Shown piece by piece: positions 9,167 through 17,797 of a stretch of 64,000 nucleotides of DNA; positions within the stretch are counted from its first letter, which is position 1; the number at the start of each line of letters is the position of its first letter. The position numbers and the translations under genes are program-made. The DNA is taken from NCBI RefSeq assembly GCF_021044425.1, contig NZ_JAJNEC010000004.1, forward strand, positions 1 through 64,000. Reading direction: 5' to 3'. The DNA is from Niabella pedocola (GTDB lineage Bacteria > Bacteroidota > Bacteroidia > Chitinophagales > Chitinophagaceae). The notes beneath the pieces are model-generated. The model had not been told where the DNA came from and made no database searches. It was given only the letters and a program-made list of their open reading frames with translations.

Positions 9167-10297
9167 CTAGTTAAATAATTCCTTTAGCCTGGTTTGCAGT
9201 TCTTCCCCCGAAATATTTTTTGCAATGATCTTCCCGGAAGGATCGATCAGGAGGTTTTGCGGAATGGCCTCAATCCCGTATTGCCGGGCCACCGCGTTAT
9301 CCCAAAATTTGAGGTCGCTCACATGCGTCCAGGTTAGCCCGTCTTTATGAATGGCTTCCATCCATTTTTCTTTTCCTTCTGCACGGTCCAGCGATACCCC
9401 GAGTACTGTAAAATTCTTATCCTTATACTGCCGGAAGGCTTTTACCACGTTGGGGTTCTCTGCTCGGCAGGGCCCGCACCAGCTGGCCCAAAAGTCAAGT
9501 AATACGTACTTACCTTTAAAGGAACTCAGACTTACCGGGTGCCCAAGGGTATCATGCTGCGTAAAGTTGAGGGCAAAATTACCGATCGATGTAGCCTTGG
9601 CCTTATCAATCTTTTCCTTCATCAGCAACCCGGAGGGCGCTGCTTTTACCGCTGCAGGCAATTTTTTATAGAATGGCTCTATTTTATTTGGGTCCATATC
9701 ATACCCGGCATAATCTTTTAACACATGTAATGCAATGGGCGATTGCAGGTTTGCCGCCAGGTAAGGGGCTATCACTTTTTCTTTTCGATGGTTTTCCACG
9801 CTGTCCATCTGCGATTCGATTTGCTTCATGCCTGCTTCATTTTTTTCTGCGCGGTAGGCAATATAACTGCGGCGCAGGTGCTGCTGGGCCTCATTATCCT
9901 GCTGCTGCAATGCCGTATACCGCTGGTACGCTTTATGCGCCTCCGATCCCGAAACGGCGGCCAGCTTCAGCGAATCCCGGATGGTTACGGTGGTTACACC
10001 AGGCTGCAAAAACAGCGGCAGCAACTCAAACCGGTATTCGCTTTTACCATCATCCGGACGTTCAAATTTGGCTCTCAGATAACCTAATGAAGGTTCCTTT
10101 ATAGAAATAGTGAATTCAAAATTCCCATTCACGGCCACAGTACTGTCTGTTAGTTTTTTTTTGGCGTCATAGTGTACCAAATAAAGCATTTTTGGCGATC
10201 CTGTTGTGTGTATCTGTCCTTTGATGACTGCCGGTTTTTCCTTTTGCGCAAAAACAACGGCCGGCAGCATCGCCAGTAAGAAAAAAAATGATTTCAT
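9167..10297 (-). CDS. TlpA-like thiol-disulfide oxidoreductase with DUF4369
   Basis: Exported thioredoxin-fold protein of a type common in Bacteroidota. It has a signal peptide (MKSFFFLLAMLPAVVFA) and an N-terminal DUF4369 beta domain (about residues 22-115). A helical linker follows, and then a C-terminal AhpC/TSA-TlpA domain from about 240 with the active site WCGPC at 273-277 and the cis-Pro segment IEAIPQNLLIDPSG near the end. At 376 residues it is of normal length. Members of this group act as periplasmic thiol reductants or in stress response; the client is not known. It lies about 1 kb from the VKOR-DsbA gene, but a methyltransferase and a terminator separate them, so a functional link is only possible. 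Confidence 0.88.
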   Translation of the reverse strand: MKSFFFLLAMLPAVVFAQKEKPAVIKGQIHTTGSPKMLYLVHYDAKKKLTDSTVAVNGNFEFTISIKEPSLGYLRAKFERPDDGKSEYRFELLPLFLQPGVTTVTIRDSLKLAAVSGSEAHKAYQRYTALQQQDNEAQQHLRRSYIAYRAEKNEAGMKQIESQMDSVENHRKEKVIAPYLAANLQSPIALHVLKDYAGYDMDPNKIEPFYKKLPAAVKAAPSGLLMKEKIDKAKATSIGNFALNFTQHDTLGHPVSLSSFKGKYVLLDFWASWCGPCRAENPNVVKAFRQYKDKNFTVLGVSLDRAEGKEKWMEAIHKDGLTWTHVSDLKFWDNAVARQYGIEAIPQNLLIDPSGKIIAKNISGEELQTRLKELFN

Positions 10298-10572
10298 ATA
10301 TGGATCTTTATCAGTTTATAAATATACGTTACAGAATGATTGCCCGGTTCGGTTTGTTTTCTCGGGTCTCAGAAAGTCTGGATATCCCCAGACCGCTCAC
10401 TATAAAATTTATATTTATCCGCACGCCGGGTTTAAAACGTGGGCACCTCCGCCGGCCGACGAACTAAAAATGATATACCCTGTAAATTACCGGTTGTCAG
10501 CAGCAGCTCGTTTCATAGCGCATCAATTTGTATCCATCCATTCTTTCATCGCTGGCCGAATACGGGAACGAT

Positions 10573-11811
10573 TCAGCCCTGTGTTTTGGGTAATGCAAAA
10601 TAGAAGGCAGCTCCTTCCCCGGGTGTACCCTCTGCCCATACCCGGCCCTTATAACGGCCAATGATCCGTTCTACCAGCGACAAGCCGATGCCATTGCCAT
10701 CGAATTCCTGGTCACTGTGCAGCCGCTGAAAAGCGCTGAACAATTTATCGTAATGCATCATATCAAACCCACTGCCTTCATCCTTTACAAAGTAGATGAT
10801 ATCCTGCGGTGTTTCCTGGAACCCAACATGAATTATCGTTTTGTCTTTTTTGCGGCTGTATTTGATTGCATTTCCCAAAAGATTGAGCCAAACCTGCTTT
10901 ATCAGGGTAGCATCAACCTGCACATGCGGCAGATCGCTGATGGAAAATTCAAAGGAGCGTTCTGCGGGTTCCTGTTTCTTAAGTATATTAAAATATTCAA
11001 TGGCCATTTCCTTCATGGACACGTCCACACTGTTGAGCTCTTTTTTGGAAGTGGTGAAAAACACCAGCAGGTTATCGATCAGGTGAGCCATATTCATCAC
11101 ACTCTGCTCGATCAGGTCGGTGAGCTCCTTCCCATCTGTATCCAGTTGAATGCCGTACTCATCCTGTAGTACCTGCACCAGTCCCATTATTCCAGCCAGA
11201 GGGCTTCTCAAATCATGTGATACCGAGTATGAAAACGCCTCCAGCTGTTTATTGGCCACTTCCAGTTCGGCCGTACGCAGCTTTACCCGCTCCTCCAGTT
11301 CTCCATAGATCTGCACATTTTCCAGTGTTACCGCTGTAATATCTGCCAGCGACTGTAAGATCTGTGCTTCATCCTCCGTGGCATGATGATGTGTGGCCCA
11401 GTAATTACCAATGGCTCCGATAGGATCCATGGTGCGGATGGGCACCATTACCAGGCTTTTTACAAAAGTGGGCCGGTAAGCTTCGGCCGGGATACGGTCG
11501 TCCTTGTAAATATCCGGGATGATCACAGACCGGCGGTTCAGCATTGCCCAGCCACTGACACAGGTTTCTATGGGAAAACGGCTGCCCTTCCATAGCGGAC
11601 TGATCGCATCCTCATCTACATAAAAACATTTATCCTTATCCCTTAATACGAAGGTTGCACCATCAGCCCCGGTAAGCTCTCTGGCCGCAGTGCGTACGAT
11701 ACGGGTTACGGTTTCCAGGGTCCTTGCCAGCGATAACTCTTGCACCACCCGCACCAATCGGTGCAGTCTTTTATCCGGAGTGCTTTCCATAGTAAGTGGA
11801 TCGAGGCTCAT
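10573..11811 (-). CDS. GAF-domain sensor histidine kinase
   Basis: Cytoplasmic two-component kinase without membrane helices. An N-terminal GAF domain (roughly residues 15-170, with the segment DGATFVLRDKDKCFYVDEDA) is followed by a short coiled coil, a HisKA domain with the phospho-acceptor in SVSHDLRSPL (H199 from this start), and a HATPase domain with N box (LNLLGNAIKYS), G1 (VKDEGSGFD) and G2 (GNGIGLSLVERI). No response regulator is adjacent, so it is an orphan. The frame is open to 11862; starts at 11862, 11811 and 11790 are all possible, and 11811 is chosen because it leaves room for the divergent promoter of the gene at 11913. Expected targets are unknown. Confidence 0.85.
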   Translation of the reverse strand: MSLDPLTMESTPDKRLHRLVRVVQELSLARTLETVTRIVRTAARELTGADGATFVLRDKDKCFYVDEDAISPLWKGSRFPIETCVSGWAMLNRRSVIIPDIYKDDRIPAEAYRPTFVKSLVMVPIRTMDPIGAIGNYWATHHHATEDEAQILQSLADITAVTLENVQIYGELEERVKLRTAELEVANKQLEAFSYSVSHDLRSPLAGIMGLVQVLQDEYGIQLDTDGKELTDLIEQSVMNMAHLIDNLLVFFTTSKKELNSVDVSMKEMAIEYFNILKKQEPAERSFEFSISDLPHVQVDATLIKQVWLNLLGNAIKYSRKKDKTIIHVGFQETPQDIIYFVKDEGSGFDMMHYDKLFSAFQRLHSDQEFDGNGIGLSLVERIIGRYKGRVWAEGTPGEGAAFYFALPKTQG

Positions 11812-11912
11812 TGATGGTGAATTTATAAACGAATATAGAGAAATCTGGCCGAATAAAGCCAAACACCGTACCTTTATCCCCTTCAGCGATCATTTAAAAA
11901 ACATACATCATT

Positions 11913-12851
11913 ATGCTTGCAAACACGAAATGCTCCGGGGCGGTTTCACGCCGGTATTTTTTGAAAAAAGGTGGTTTAGCCTCCCTGGCTTTGTTTACAG
12001 CCCCCTCCCTTTTGAAGCCCGGAAACCTGTTTAGCGGACCCGATTCAAAAATTGCGGGGGTACAGATCGGTGTTATCACCTATTCTTACCGCAGCATGCC
12101 CGGAAGCCTTCAGGAAGTACTGGCGCACACGGTAAACAGCGGTATCAGTGCAGTAGAACTGATGGGTGATGCCGTGGAGCAATATGCGGGCTGTCCTTCC
12201 GATAAAAAGCAAGTAGCTGATTGGCGGGCCACCGTTTCAATGGATAAATTTAATGCGGTGAAAAAGCTGTTTAACAAGGCTGGTGTAACAATTTATGCTT
12301 ATAAGCCCAATGCGCTGGGTGCTCAGAACACAGATGCCGAAATTGAATATGCGCTCCGCGCTGCAAAGGCACTGGGTGCAACGGCCGTTACGGTGGAACT
12401 GCCCAAAGATCCGCAGCAAACGGAACGCCTGGGAAAGCTGGGAGCCAAACACAAGGTATACATCGGGTACCATGCCCACACGCAGGCTACCGATACCCTT
12501 TGGGATACGGCCCTCGAACAATCGCCCTACAATTCCATGAACCTGGACTGTGGTCATTATATTGCGGCAACCGGGCACAGCACCGAATCGCTGCTGGCAC
12601 TGATTAAGAAGCGGCATAACCGGATCACTTCCATGCATCTGAAAGACCGGCAAACAGCGGCCAACGGGGGCGCTAACCTGCCCTGGGGCGAAGGTGATAC
12701 CCCGATTAAAGAAATTTTATCCCTCCTAAAAACCAACAAATACCCAATCCCTGTTACTATTGAGCTGGAATATAAAATACCGGAGGGGTCCGATGCGGTA
12801 CAGGAGGTAAAAAAATGCCTGGGCTACGCGCGGAAAGCGCTGCAGGGGTAG
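11913..12851 (+). CDS. Tat-exported sugar phosphate isomerase/epimerase-like protein
   Basis: Xylose-isomerase-like TIM-barrel protein, 312 residues. The N-terminus carries SRRYFLKKGG followed by a hydrophobic segment, a twin-arginine signal of the type often found on these proteins in Bacteroidota. The barrel begins at about residue 48 (IAGVQIGVITYSYRSMPGS). Metal-site style residues can be seen in AVTVELP, YIGYHAHTQ, MNLDCGHY, SMHLKDR and VTIELEY, in the expected order. The reaction is probably isomerisation or epimerisation of a sugar or polyol in the periplasm, but the substrate is unknown. It is transcribed away from the GAF kinase and converges on the DUF2264 gene, so it borders the polysaccharide-utilisation operon without belonging to the same transcript. 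Confidence 0.85.
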   Translation: MLANTKCSGAVSRRYFLKKGGLASLALFTAPSLLKPGNLFSGPDSKIAGVQIGVITYSYRSMPGSLQEVLAHTVNSGISAVELMGDAVEQYAGCPSDKKQVADWRATVSMDKFNAVKKLFNKAGVTIYAYKPNALGAQNTDAEIEYALRAAKALGATAVTVELPKDPQQTERLGKLGAKHKVYIGYHAHTQATDTLWDTALEQSPYNSMNLDCGHYIAATGHSTESLLALIKKRHNRITSMHLKDRQTAANGGANLPWGEGDTPIKEILSLLKTNKYPIPVTIELEYKIPEGSDAVQEVKKCLGYARKALQG

Positions 12852-12970
12852 TTTTTTGTTTCAGGTTCAAAGTTCCAGGTTAGATTTCGTCCGATGCTTG
12901 ATGGCGCTGACTTAACGGAACGCTTATCGCTAAATAAACGTCGCTGTTTCAGGAATGAATCCTTTGAGAT

Positions 12971-13000
12971 CCGGACCTGCCCTCCGGGAGACGTCACGGA
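12971..13000. repeat. Dispersed palindromic element copy
   Basis: The core CCCTCCGGGAGACGTCACGG matches the palindrome of the 101-bp array at 1-758 (CCCTACGGGAGACG). It sits in the 271-bp space between convergent genes, flanked by a near-inverted pair TTTCAGGTTC (about 12860) and GAACCTGAAA (about 13097). A single diverged copy of the same family. Confidence 0.55.
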
Positions 13001-13122
13001 AAAAATAAATATCATAGGGACCCGAAACCGCCGGCTGGCACCTGATGTGTCCGGATCCCCGATCCTCTTAAGGCCCAAAAACTTCGCATGGATCAAACAT
13101 CGAACCTGAAACTTTAAACAAA

Positions 13123-14406
13123 CTAATACTCCACTTTATAATCCTTCTTAACCGGTTGCCCGCTCCAGGCTTTTTTACTGGTCCAGTCTGCAGGCGGATC
13201 GGTCCAGAATTTATTGCCTGCCGGTAGTCCAAGGGGCAGAAAACCCAGCGTTGCCATATATAAGCTTCCGGTAGAGGTATATACATCCGCCATCATGGGC
13301 TGATGTCCGTTAAAGCCCAGTACCAGCCAGCCATTAGCGTCAAAGTTCTGGTTGCCCTCGTACATATTGGAAAATACTTTTGTCAGCGCACAACGTACCT
13401 GCGCCGGTTGAATATGCTCCGGCAGCTTTTCCATTAATGCCACCTGGCCTAATACCTGAAATGCGGCTGTACGGTAGGTTACCGATCTTCCAAAAGCCGG
13501 ATACGTACCATCCGGTGCAATGATGCGCTCCAGGAATTCTGCATGCCGCACCATCCGGCGCAAAGCCGTTTCATAGTCAGCAGCCGTTACATGCACTTTC
13601 CCCGGCCGCTTTTCCAGTAATGTGCCGATCAGGTCCGTCAGCATCGGATGGATCACATATGAATTATAGTAGTCCATACTGAACAGGTCGCCATCCTTAT
13701 ACCAGCTGTCACCGGTATACCAATCCTTCATTTTGTTCAACGCATAATCGATGCGCACGGGGTCATAATCTTCCCCGATATATCGCAAAAAGCCTTCTGT
13801 AAGGGCCGCAAACACCAGCCAGTTATTGTAGGCCCCGCTGCGGGTGCGCAGGGATTTGAACGCATCGATATACCGCCGCTTGGTAACCGTATCCAGCGGC
13901 TGCCATAAGGCTTTAGGGGCCCGCAGGAATGCATGCGACAGGTAAGCCGCGTCTACGATGGGCTGACTTTGTTTTTTGAAGTTCAAACAATCCGGGTTTG
14001 CCGGGTCTACTGCGTTCTTTAGTCCCTGCAACAACTCCTTACGCATTTTTGCACGCAACAGGCCCTCTTCGGTCTGGTCATCCGGCAGTTCCAGCCAGGG
14101 CGCAACCCCAGCAACAGTCCGGCCCACGGCCTCAAGATAGGTTACATCCTTTACTACCAGGTTATACGAAGGCCCCTGCTCCAGCGGAAGATTCTTTTTT
14201 AACGTGCCTTCGGCAAGATTATGTACAACGGGATATGCAATTTTGTACAGGCTCTTTACCCACAGGGCGCGGTCCTGCGCTCCTGTGGTGCCGGCGGGGT
14301 TCACCAGTTTTATTTTAGGATTGCGCCCCGGCTGACCGATGCCCGTAACAGCTACCAGTAACAGAACGATCCCCGATAACCCGATTTTCTTTTGTATATG
14401 TGTCAT
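13123..14406 (-). CDS. DUF2264 domain protein, exported
   Basis: A 427-residue protein with an N-terminal signal peptide (hydrophobic GIVLLLVAVTGIG) and a single long DUF2264 domain, an alpha/alpha-toroid-like fold found in many Bacteroidota glycan-use clusters. Seen in the sequence are the family-typical stretches SGAYNNWLVFAALTEGFL, DYYNSYVIHPML and APDGTYPAFGRS. No enzyme activity is firmly established for the family as I know it, although such proteins often sit beside uronic-acid-acting lyases and hydrolases. It is the last gene of a leftward run with GH88 and a beta-helix protein (55-bp gap to GH88), so a role in trimming the same glycan is likely. Confidence 0.85.
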   Translation of the reverse strand: MTHIQKKIGLSGIVLLLVAVTGIGQPGRNPKIKLVNPAGTTGAQDRALWVKSLYKIAYPVVHNLAEGTLKKNLPLEQGPSYNLVVKDVTYLEAVGRTVAGVAPWLELPDDQTEEGLLRAKMRKELLQGLKNAVDPANPDCLNFKKQSQPIVDAAYLSHAFLRAPKALWQPLDTVTKRRYIDAFKSLRTRSGAYNNWLVFAALTEGFLRYIGEDYDPVRIDYALNKMKDWYTGDSWYKDGDLFSMDYYNSYVIHPMLTDLIGTLLEKRPGKVHVTAADYETALRRMVRHAEFLERIIAPDGTYPAFGRSVTYRTAAFQVLGQVALMEKLPEHIQPAQVRCALTKVFSNMYEGNQNFDANGWLVLGFNGHQPMMADVYTSTGSLYMATLGFLPLGLPAGNKFWTDPPADWTSKKAWSGQPVKKDYKVEY

Positions 14407-14460
14407 GCTTAAAGCAGTTTAATACAGCAAATATGTTGTTTTTATCAATGAGATCTGGTG

Positions 14461-15759
14461 TTATTCTTCAAACAATTTTTCGTTACGGGCTATTTTCCGG
14501 TATCGAAGCAATGCTTCCAGGAAATAGTAATCTGCATACACCAGGGGCACATCAATTTCGTTATTGTGCGGAATACTGCCCACGCTGTGCATGAGCATAA
14601 AGTTTCCGTTGGTATTTGCTTTTGCACGGTATTGCGGTCCTGCCAGAGACTCCAGCGTTGCAATGGCAAATTGTTTGTATTCGCCGGCTTTCTGCCCCCC
14701 TACATAACCGCTCAGTTCCAGTAATGCCGATGCCGTGATGGCGGCAGCCGAGGCATCGCGGTACGGGGGTTTTACATTCAGTGCGTTGGATTTAATGCCC
14801 GGTGTATAACCCGGTTGACCGATATTAAAATCCCAGTACGGAATCTTGTCTGCCGGCAGGTTCTTATTGTGTACATAGTAATCAGCCAGTCCCTCCGCGG
14901 TTTTCAGAAACTGCGGATCCTTTGTAAAACGGTAGATCATGGTAAACCCGTAAATGGCCCAGGCCTGTCCCCTGGCCCAGGTAGAATTATCGGCATATCC
15001 CTGTGCCGTTTCCCGGCCCACCACGGATGATGAGGCGGAATCATAACAAACCACATGATAGGTGCTGTAATCAGACCGCACCTGGTTTTTCATCGCATTC
15101 AGCGCATGGGTAATCGCAATATTTTTAAACGAAGGATCACCTGATGCTTTCGACGCAAAGAACAACAACTCCAGGTTCATCAGGTTGTCTACAATAACCG
15201 GATAGTAGTAAGTTTTATTGCCATGCCAGGAAGCAAACCGGTTCCAGGATTTAATGCTGCCCACCCTGGGATCAAAACGGGTGGCCAGCGAACGCGCAGA
15301 TTGTACCAGAATATCCTTATACGCGGCATTATGCGTAAGCCGGTAAGCATTACCATAGCTGCAATACATCATAAATCCCAGGTCGTGATGTTCGGTGAAA
15401 TTTTTCAACGGCTCCATTTTTTCCGTCCAGCGCAGTGCTTCCTTTTTCAGGGCTTCATCCTTTGAGTACTCGTAGGCATACCAAAGATTACCAGGGAAAA
15501 AGCCCGGTGTCCAGTCATACATGGAGGTCGTCACCAGCTTTCCGTTCTTATCCGTAGTACGGGGATAGGCGCCGTTGGAGGCTGAAAACTTTTGATCGGC
15601 ATCTGCCAATTGCAGCTTCAGCATTTTCTCACCATTGGAAAAGTTCTCATCAACGAAATTATTCACGGGAGACTGTTTGTTCTCTTTCGATGTAACACAG
15701 GCGTTCAGCAACGCTACCGCTAGCGGTATGATAAAGATATTTTTTCTAAGCATTTTCAA
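14461..15759 (-). CDS. GH88 unsaturated uronyl hydrolase, lipoprotein
   Basis: Glycoside hydrolase family 88 enzyme, which removes the 4,5-unsaturated uronic acid left by polysaccharide lyases by hydrating its double bond. The 432-residue protein begins with a lipobox ending LLNAC at Cys21, so it should be membrane anchored in the periplasm or at the outer membrane. The alpha/alpha-barrel contains the two expected acidic sites, HHDLGFMMY (D126) and VDNLMNLELLF (D191), spaced like the catalytic pair of known family members, plus the TWARGQAWAIYGF segment typical of the family. It is 31 bp from the beta-helix gene and 54 bp from the DUF2264 gene, so the three probably form one transcript. Its presence implies that the glycan contains uronic acid and is cut by a lyase. 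Confidence 0.9.
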   Translation of the reverse strand: MKMLRKNIFIIPLAVALLNACVTSKENKQSPVNNFVDENFSNGEKMLKLQLADADQKFSASNGAYPRTTDKNGKLVTTSMYDWTPGFFPGNLWYAYEYSKDEALKKEALRWTEKMEPLKNFTEHHDLGFMMYCSYGNAYRLTHNAAYKDILVQSARSLATRFDPRVGSIKSWNRFASWHGNKTYYYPVIVDNLMNLELLFFASKASGDPSFKNIAITHALNAMKNQVRSDYSTYHVVCYDSASSSVVGRETAQGYADNSTWARGQAWAIYGFTMIYRFTKDPQFLKTAEGLADYYVHNKNLPADKIPYWDFNIGQPGYTPGIKSNALNVKPPYRDASAAAITASALLELSGYVGGQKAGEYKQFAIATLESLAGPQYRAKANTNGNFMLMHSVGSIPHNNEIDVPLVYADYYFLEALLRYRKIARNEKLFEE

Positions 15760-15790
15760 ACATACAAATTAAAAGTTATTTATATAGAGG

Positions 15791-17386
15791 TCAACGCCGG
15801 TTCACGGCTTTTTTTAAGGAACTGCCGGCACCCGATATTATGTATTGGAATGCACCTACGTCTGGTTTGCCGGCCGGAAGCGCGGTTCCCAAAAAGTCGG
15901 CTCCGCCGTTATTTTTGATGATCATCCCTGCATTGCGACAGGGTGATGCAGCACTTATAGTATATCCACGGGCCGTTTCAAGCCCTGAGCCGGGTAAGGG
16001 ATTTACCAATAACGGGTCTTCGAAAAAATTACTATTGCGTACGGCTTCGCCCCAATTGAGTGCAGCGAAAACAGTTTCCGGATAAAAACAATTATTATTG
16101 AAATGAGCTCTTGCATCAGGCAGCTTATCAGCCAGCATTGCAATTGTCGACGTTGTATAAAATATATTATTGGAAAAAACAGCACCGGATCCTTCCCAAA
16201 ACAGTTTGTCTACCGGATTCTTTAGTACAAAAATATTATTGTATACGAAGCGGTCCTTATTAGGACTATCCTGAATCAAAAAAAGCTTTTTTGCACCCGT
16301 TTTTCCAACATCATTTACGCTCACGTTATACCGCACGGTAATATGATTGGCCTGTGACATAAACAGGAAAAATCCGCCATTATTATCATGCGAATAGTTG
16401 TATTCGAAAACATCGCCCTCGGTGGCAGAAGGTCCATCCCAGCCGTCGGCATCAAATGCCATTCCATCATTGCGCCCCCCGCCTTTCATACCGTATACTT
16501 CATTACGGGAAACAATCGTATTCGTGCTGGCTACCGTCCAGATGCCGGCAAAATTGATATCATTGGTCATACAGGCGTTATATACCGTGTTATTGGTTAC
16601 TCTCGCCCCGCCACTTACCTGCGCCATAACAATACCATCACCGTAAATATTTTCAATAAGGTTATTGTCAAACACAATATTTTTTGACCGTTGCTCCATA
16701 TCCGAAAATCCGGTAGTACGTAATCCTTCTACCGAACAATTGGCGATATGACAATCCTGAATCCATACATCGCTCAATTTGCCGTTCAAAATAATACCAC
16801 CCGTTCCTTTCACATAATTCGCCTGCAATGCCGTTGCCGCATTTACATCATGTACATAACAATTTTTGATACGGATATTCGTACAAAAAGAATCGGACCG
16901 GCTTCCTCCGTTCACCCGGATCCCGGTAGCGGCGTAGATCAGGCCGTCCGGAACCGTATTGGTTATTTCCAGGTTATTTACTTCCCAGTAGGAAACCTTA
17001 TCCAGCAGCAGTGTACTCGAACCATTTGTTTTGCCTCCGCCGTGGATCACCGGTTTTGTATCACCATCATATTTATCAATGACGATCTTTGCCTTCATTG
17101 TACCAGATCCCCTGGGCTGTAAGGTTCCATTCCATACTCCCCCGCTTTTAAACAGGATACGGTCTCCGGGTAAAAATGTTACACTATTTACTTTAGATAG
17201 CGTTTTCCAGGGTGCAGAGGTACTGGTGCCGGGGTTCGCATCGCTTCCATCGGGAGCTATATAATATACCGCCGGACGCCCTTCAAAAGGGCTAGGGCCG
17301 GGTTGCTGACCAGCCATCGCACTTGATTTCCTACAGGCTAAAAAACAAGTAAAAGAGAATAGGAACAGCAACAGGATCTTCCTCAT
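15791..17386 (-). CDS. Right-handed beta-helix lipoprotein, candidate polysaccharide lyase or hydrolase
   Basis: A 531-residue lipoprotein (lipobox FLAC at Cys18) with a parallel beta-helix fold: repeated NN, VxxN and NxxI ladders such as VNNLEITNT, IRIKNCYVHD, IVFDNNLIENIYGDGI and VTNNTVYN. The N-terminal YYIAPDGSDANPGTSTSAPW motif is common at the start of this superfamily. Families with this fold include pectate lyases (PL1, PL9), alginate lyases (PL6) and GH28 or GH141 enzymes; no catalytic signature was found that decides between them. Because the next gene is a GH88 that needs lyase products, a lyase role is plausible but inferred. It is separated from susD by 411 bp and a hairpin, so it may have its own promoter. 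Confidence 0.78.
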   Translation of the reverse strand: MRKILLLFLFSFTCFLACRKSSAMAGQQPGPSPFEGRPAVYYIAPDGSDANPGTSTSAPWKTLSKVNSVTFLPGDRILFKSGGVWNGTLQPRGSGTMKAKIVIDKYDGDTKPVIHGGGKTNGSSTLLLDKVSYWEVNNLEITNTVPDGLIYAATGIRVNGGSRSDSFCTNIRIKNCYVHDVNAATALQANYVKGTGGIILNGKLSDVWIQDCHIANCSVEGLRTTGFSDMEQRSKNIVFDNNLIENIYGDGIVMAQVSGGARVTNNTVYNACMTNDINFAGIWTVASTNTIVSRNEVYGMKGGGRNDGMAFDADGWDGPSATEGDVFEYNYSHDNNGGFFLFMSQANHITVRYNVSVNDVGKTGAKKLFLIQDSPNKDRFVYNNIFVLKNPVDKLFWEGSGAVFSNNIFYTTSTIAMLADKLPDARAHFNNNCFYPETVFAALNWGEAVRNSNFFEDPLLVNPLPGSGLETARGYTISAASPCRNAGMIIKNNGGADFLGTALPAGKPDVGAFQYIISGAGSSLKKAVNRR

Positions 17387-17797
17387 GTGTTTATTTTTAA
17401 TTTGATTTTTTGATATCGCTTATGCAAAAATCTATTGATGTCTATTTACAATAAGTGGTGCAAGCGGGCAGTTTTAAACTCCTGAACATTTTATTGTATT
17501 GATGCGGCATCTGTTTTCGAGGGAAAATGCCTAATGAATCGATATGATGCTCTTTTTATCAATCCAGTGATGAAGTCTTATTCCAATCAACTTTTTTGTT
17601 CTCTTCACAGACATCCAATCCGTACATTCTACATGTCAACACTAGACACTGTCTTTCCGGAGTGCTTCCATAGGAATCTGTTTTTTCATATAAAGTCACG
17701 CTGGTCTTTCTTTAAGAAATCCTACATTTTACAAGCAGCAAGCATTTATAAACTTTCCGGGAATGGCCTGAGCTACTCCCGGAAAGTTTTAAAAGAT
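17387..17797. other. Intergenic region with terminator behind susD
   Basis: The 411-bp gap between susD and the beta-helix gene holds no gene. At 17750-17789 a perfect 13-bp inverted repeat (AAACTTTCCGGGA and TCCCGGAAAGTTT) lies 9 bp after the susD stop and should terminate or stabilise the susCD message; the T tail is weak. Close to the beta-helix gene, a TAGATTTT sequence resembles a -7 element but no -33 partner is evident. Confidence 0.7.
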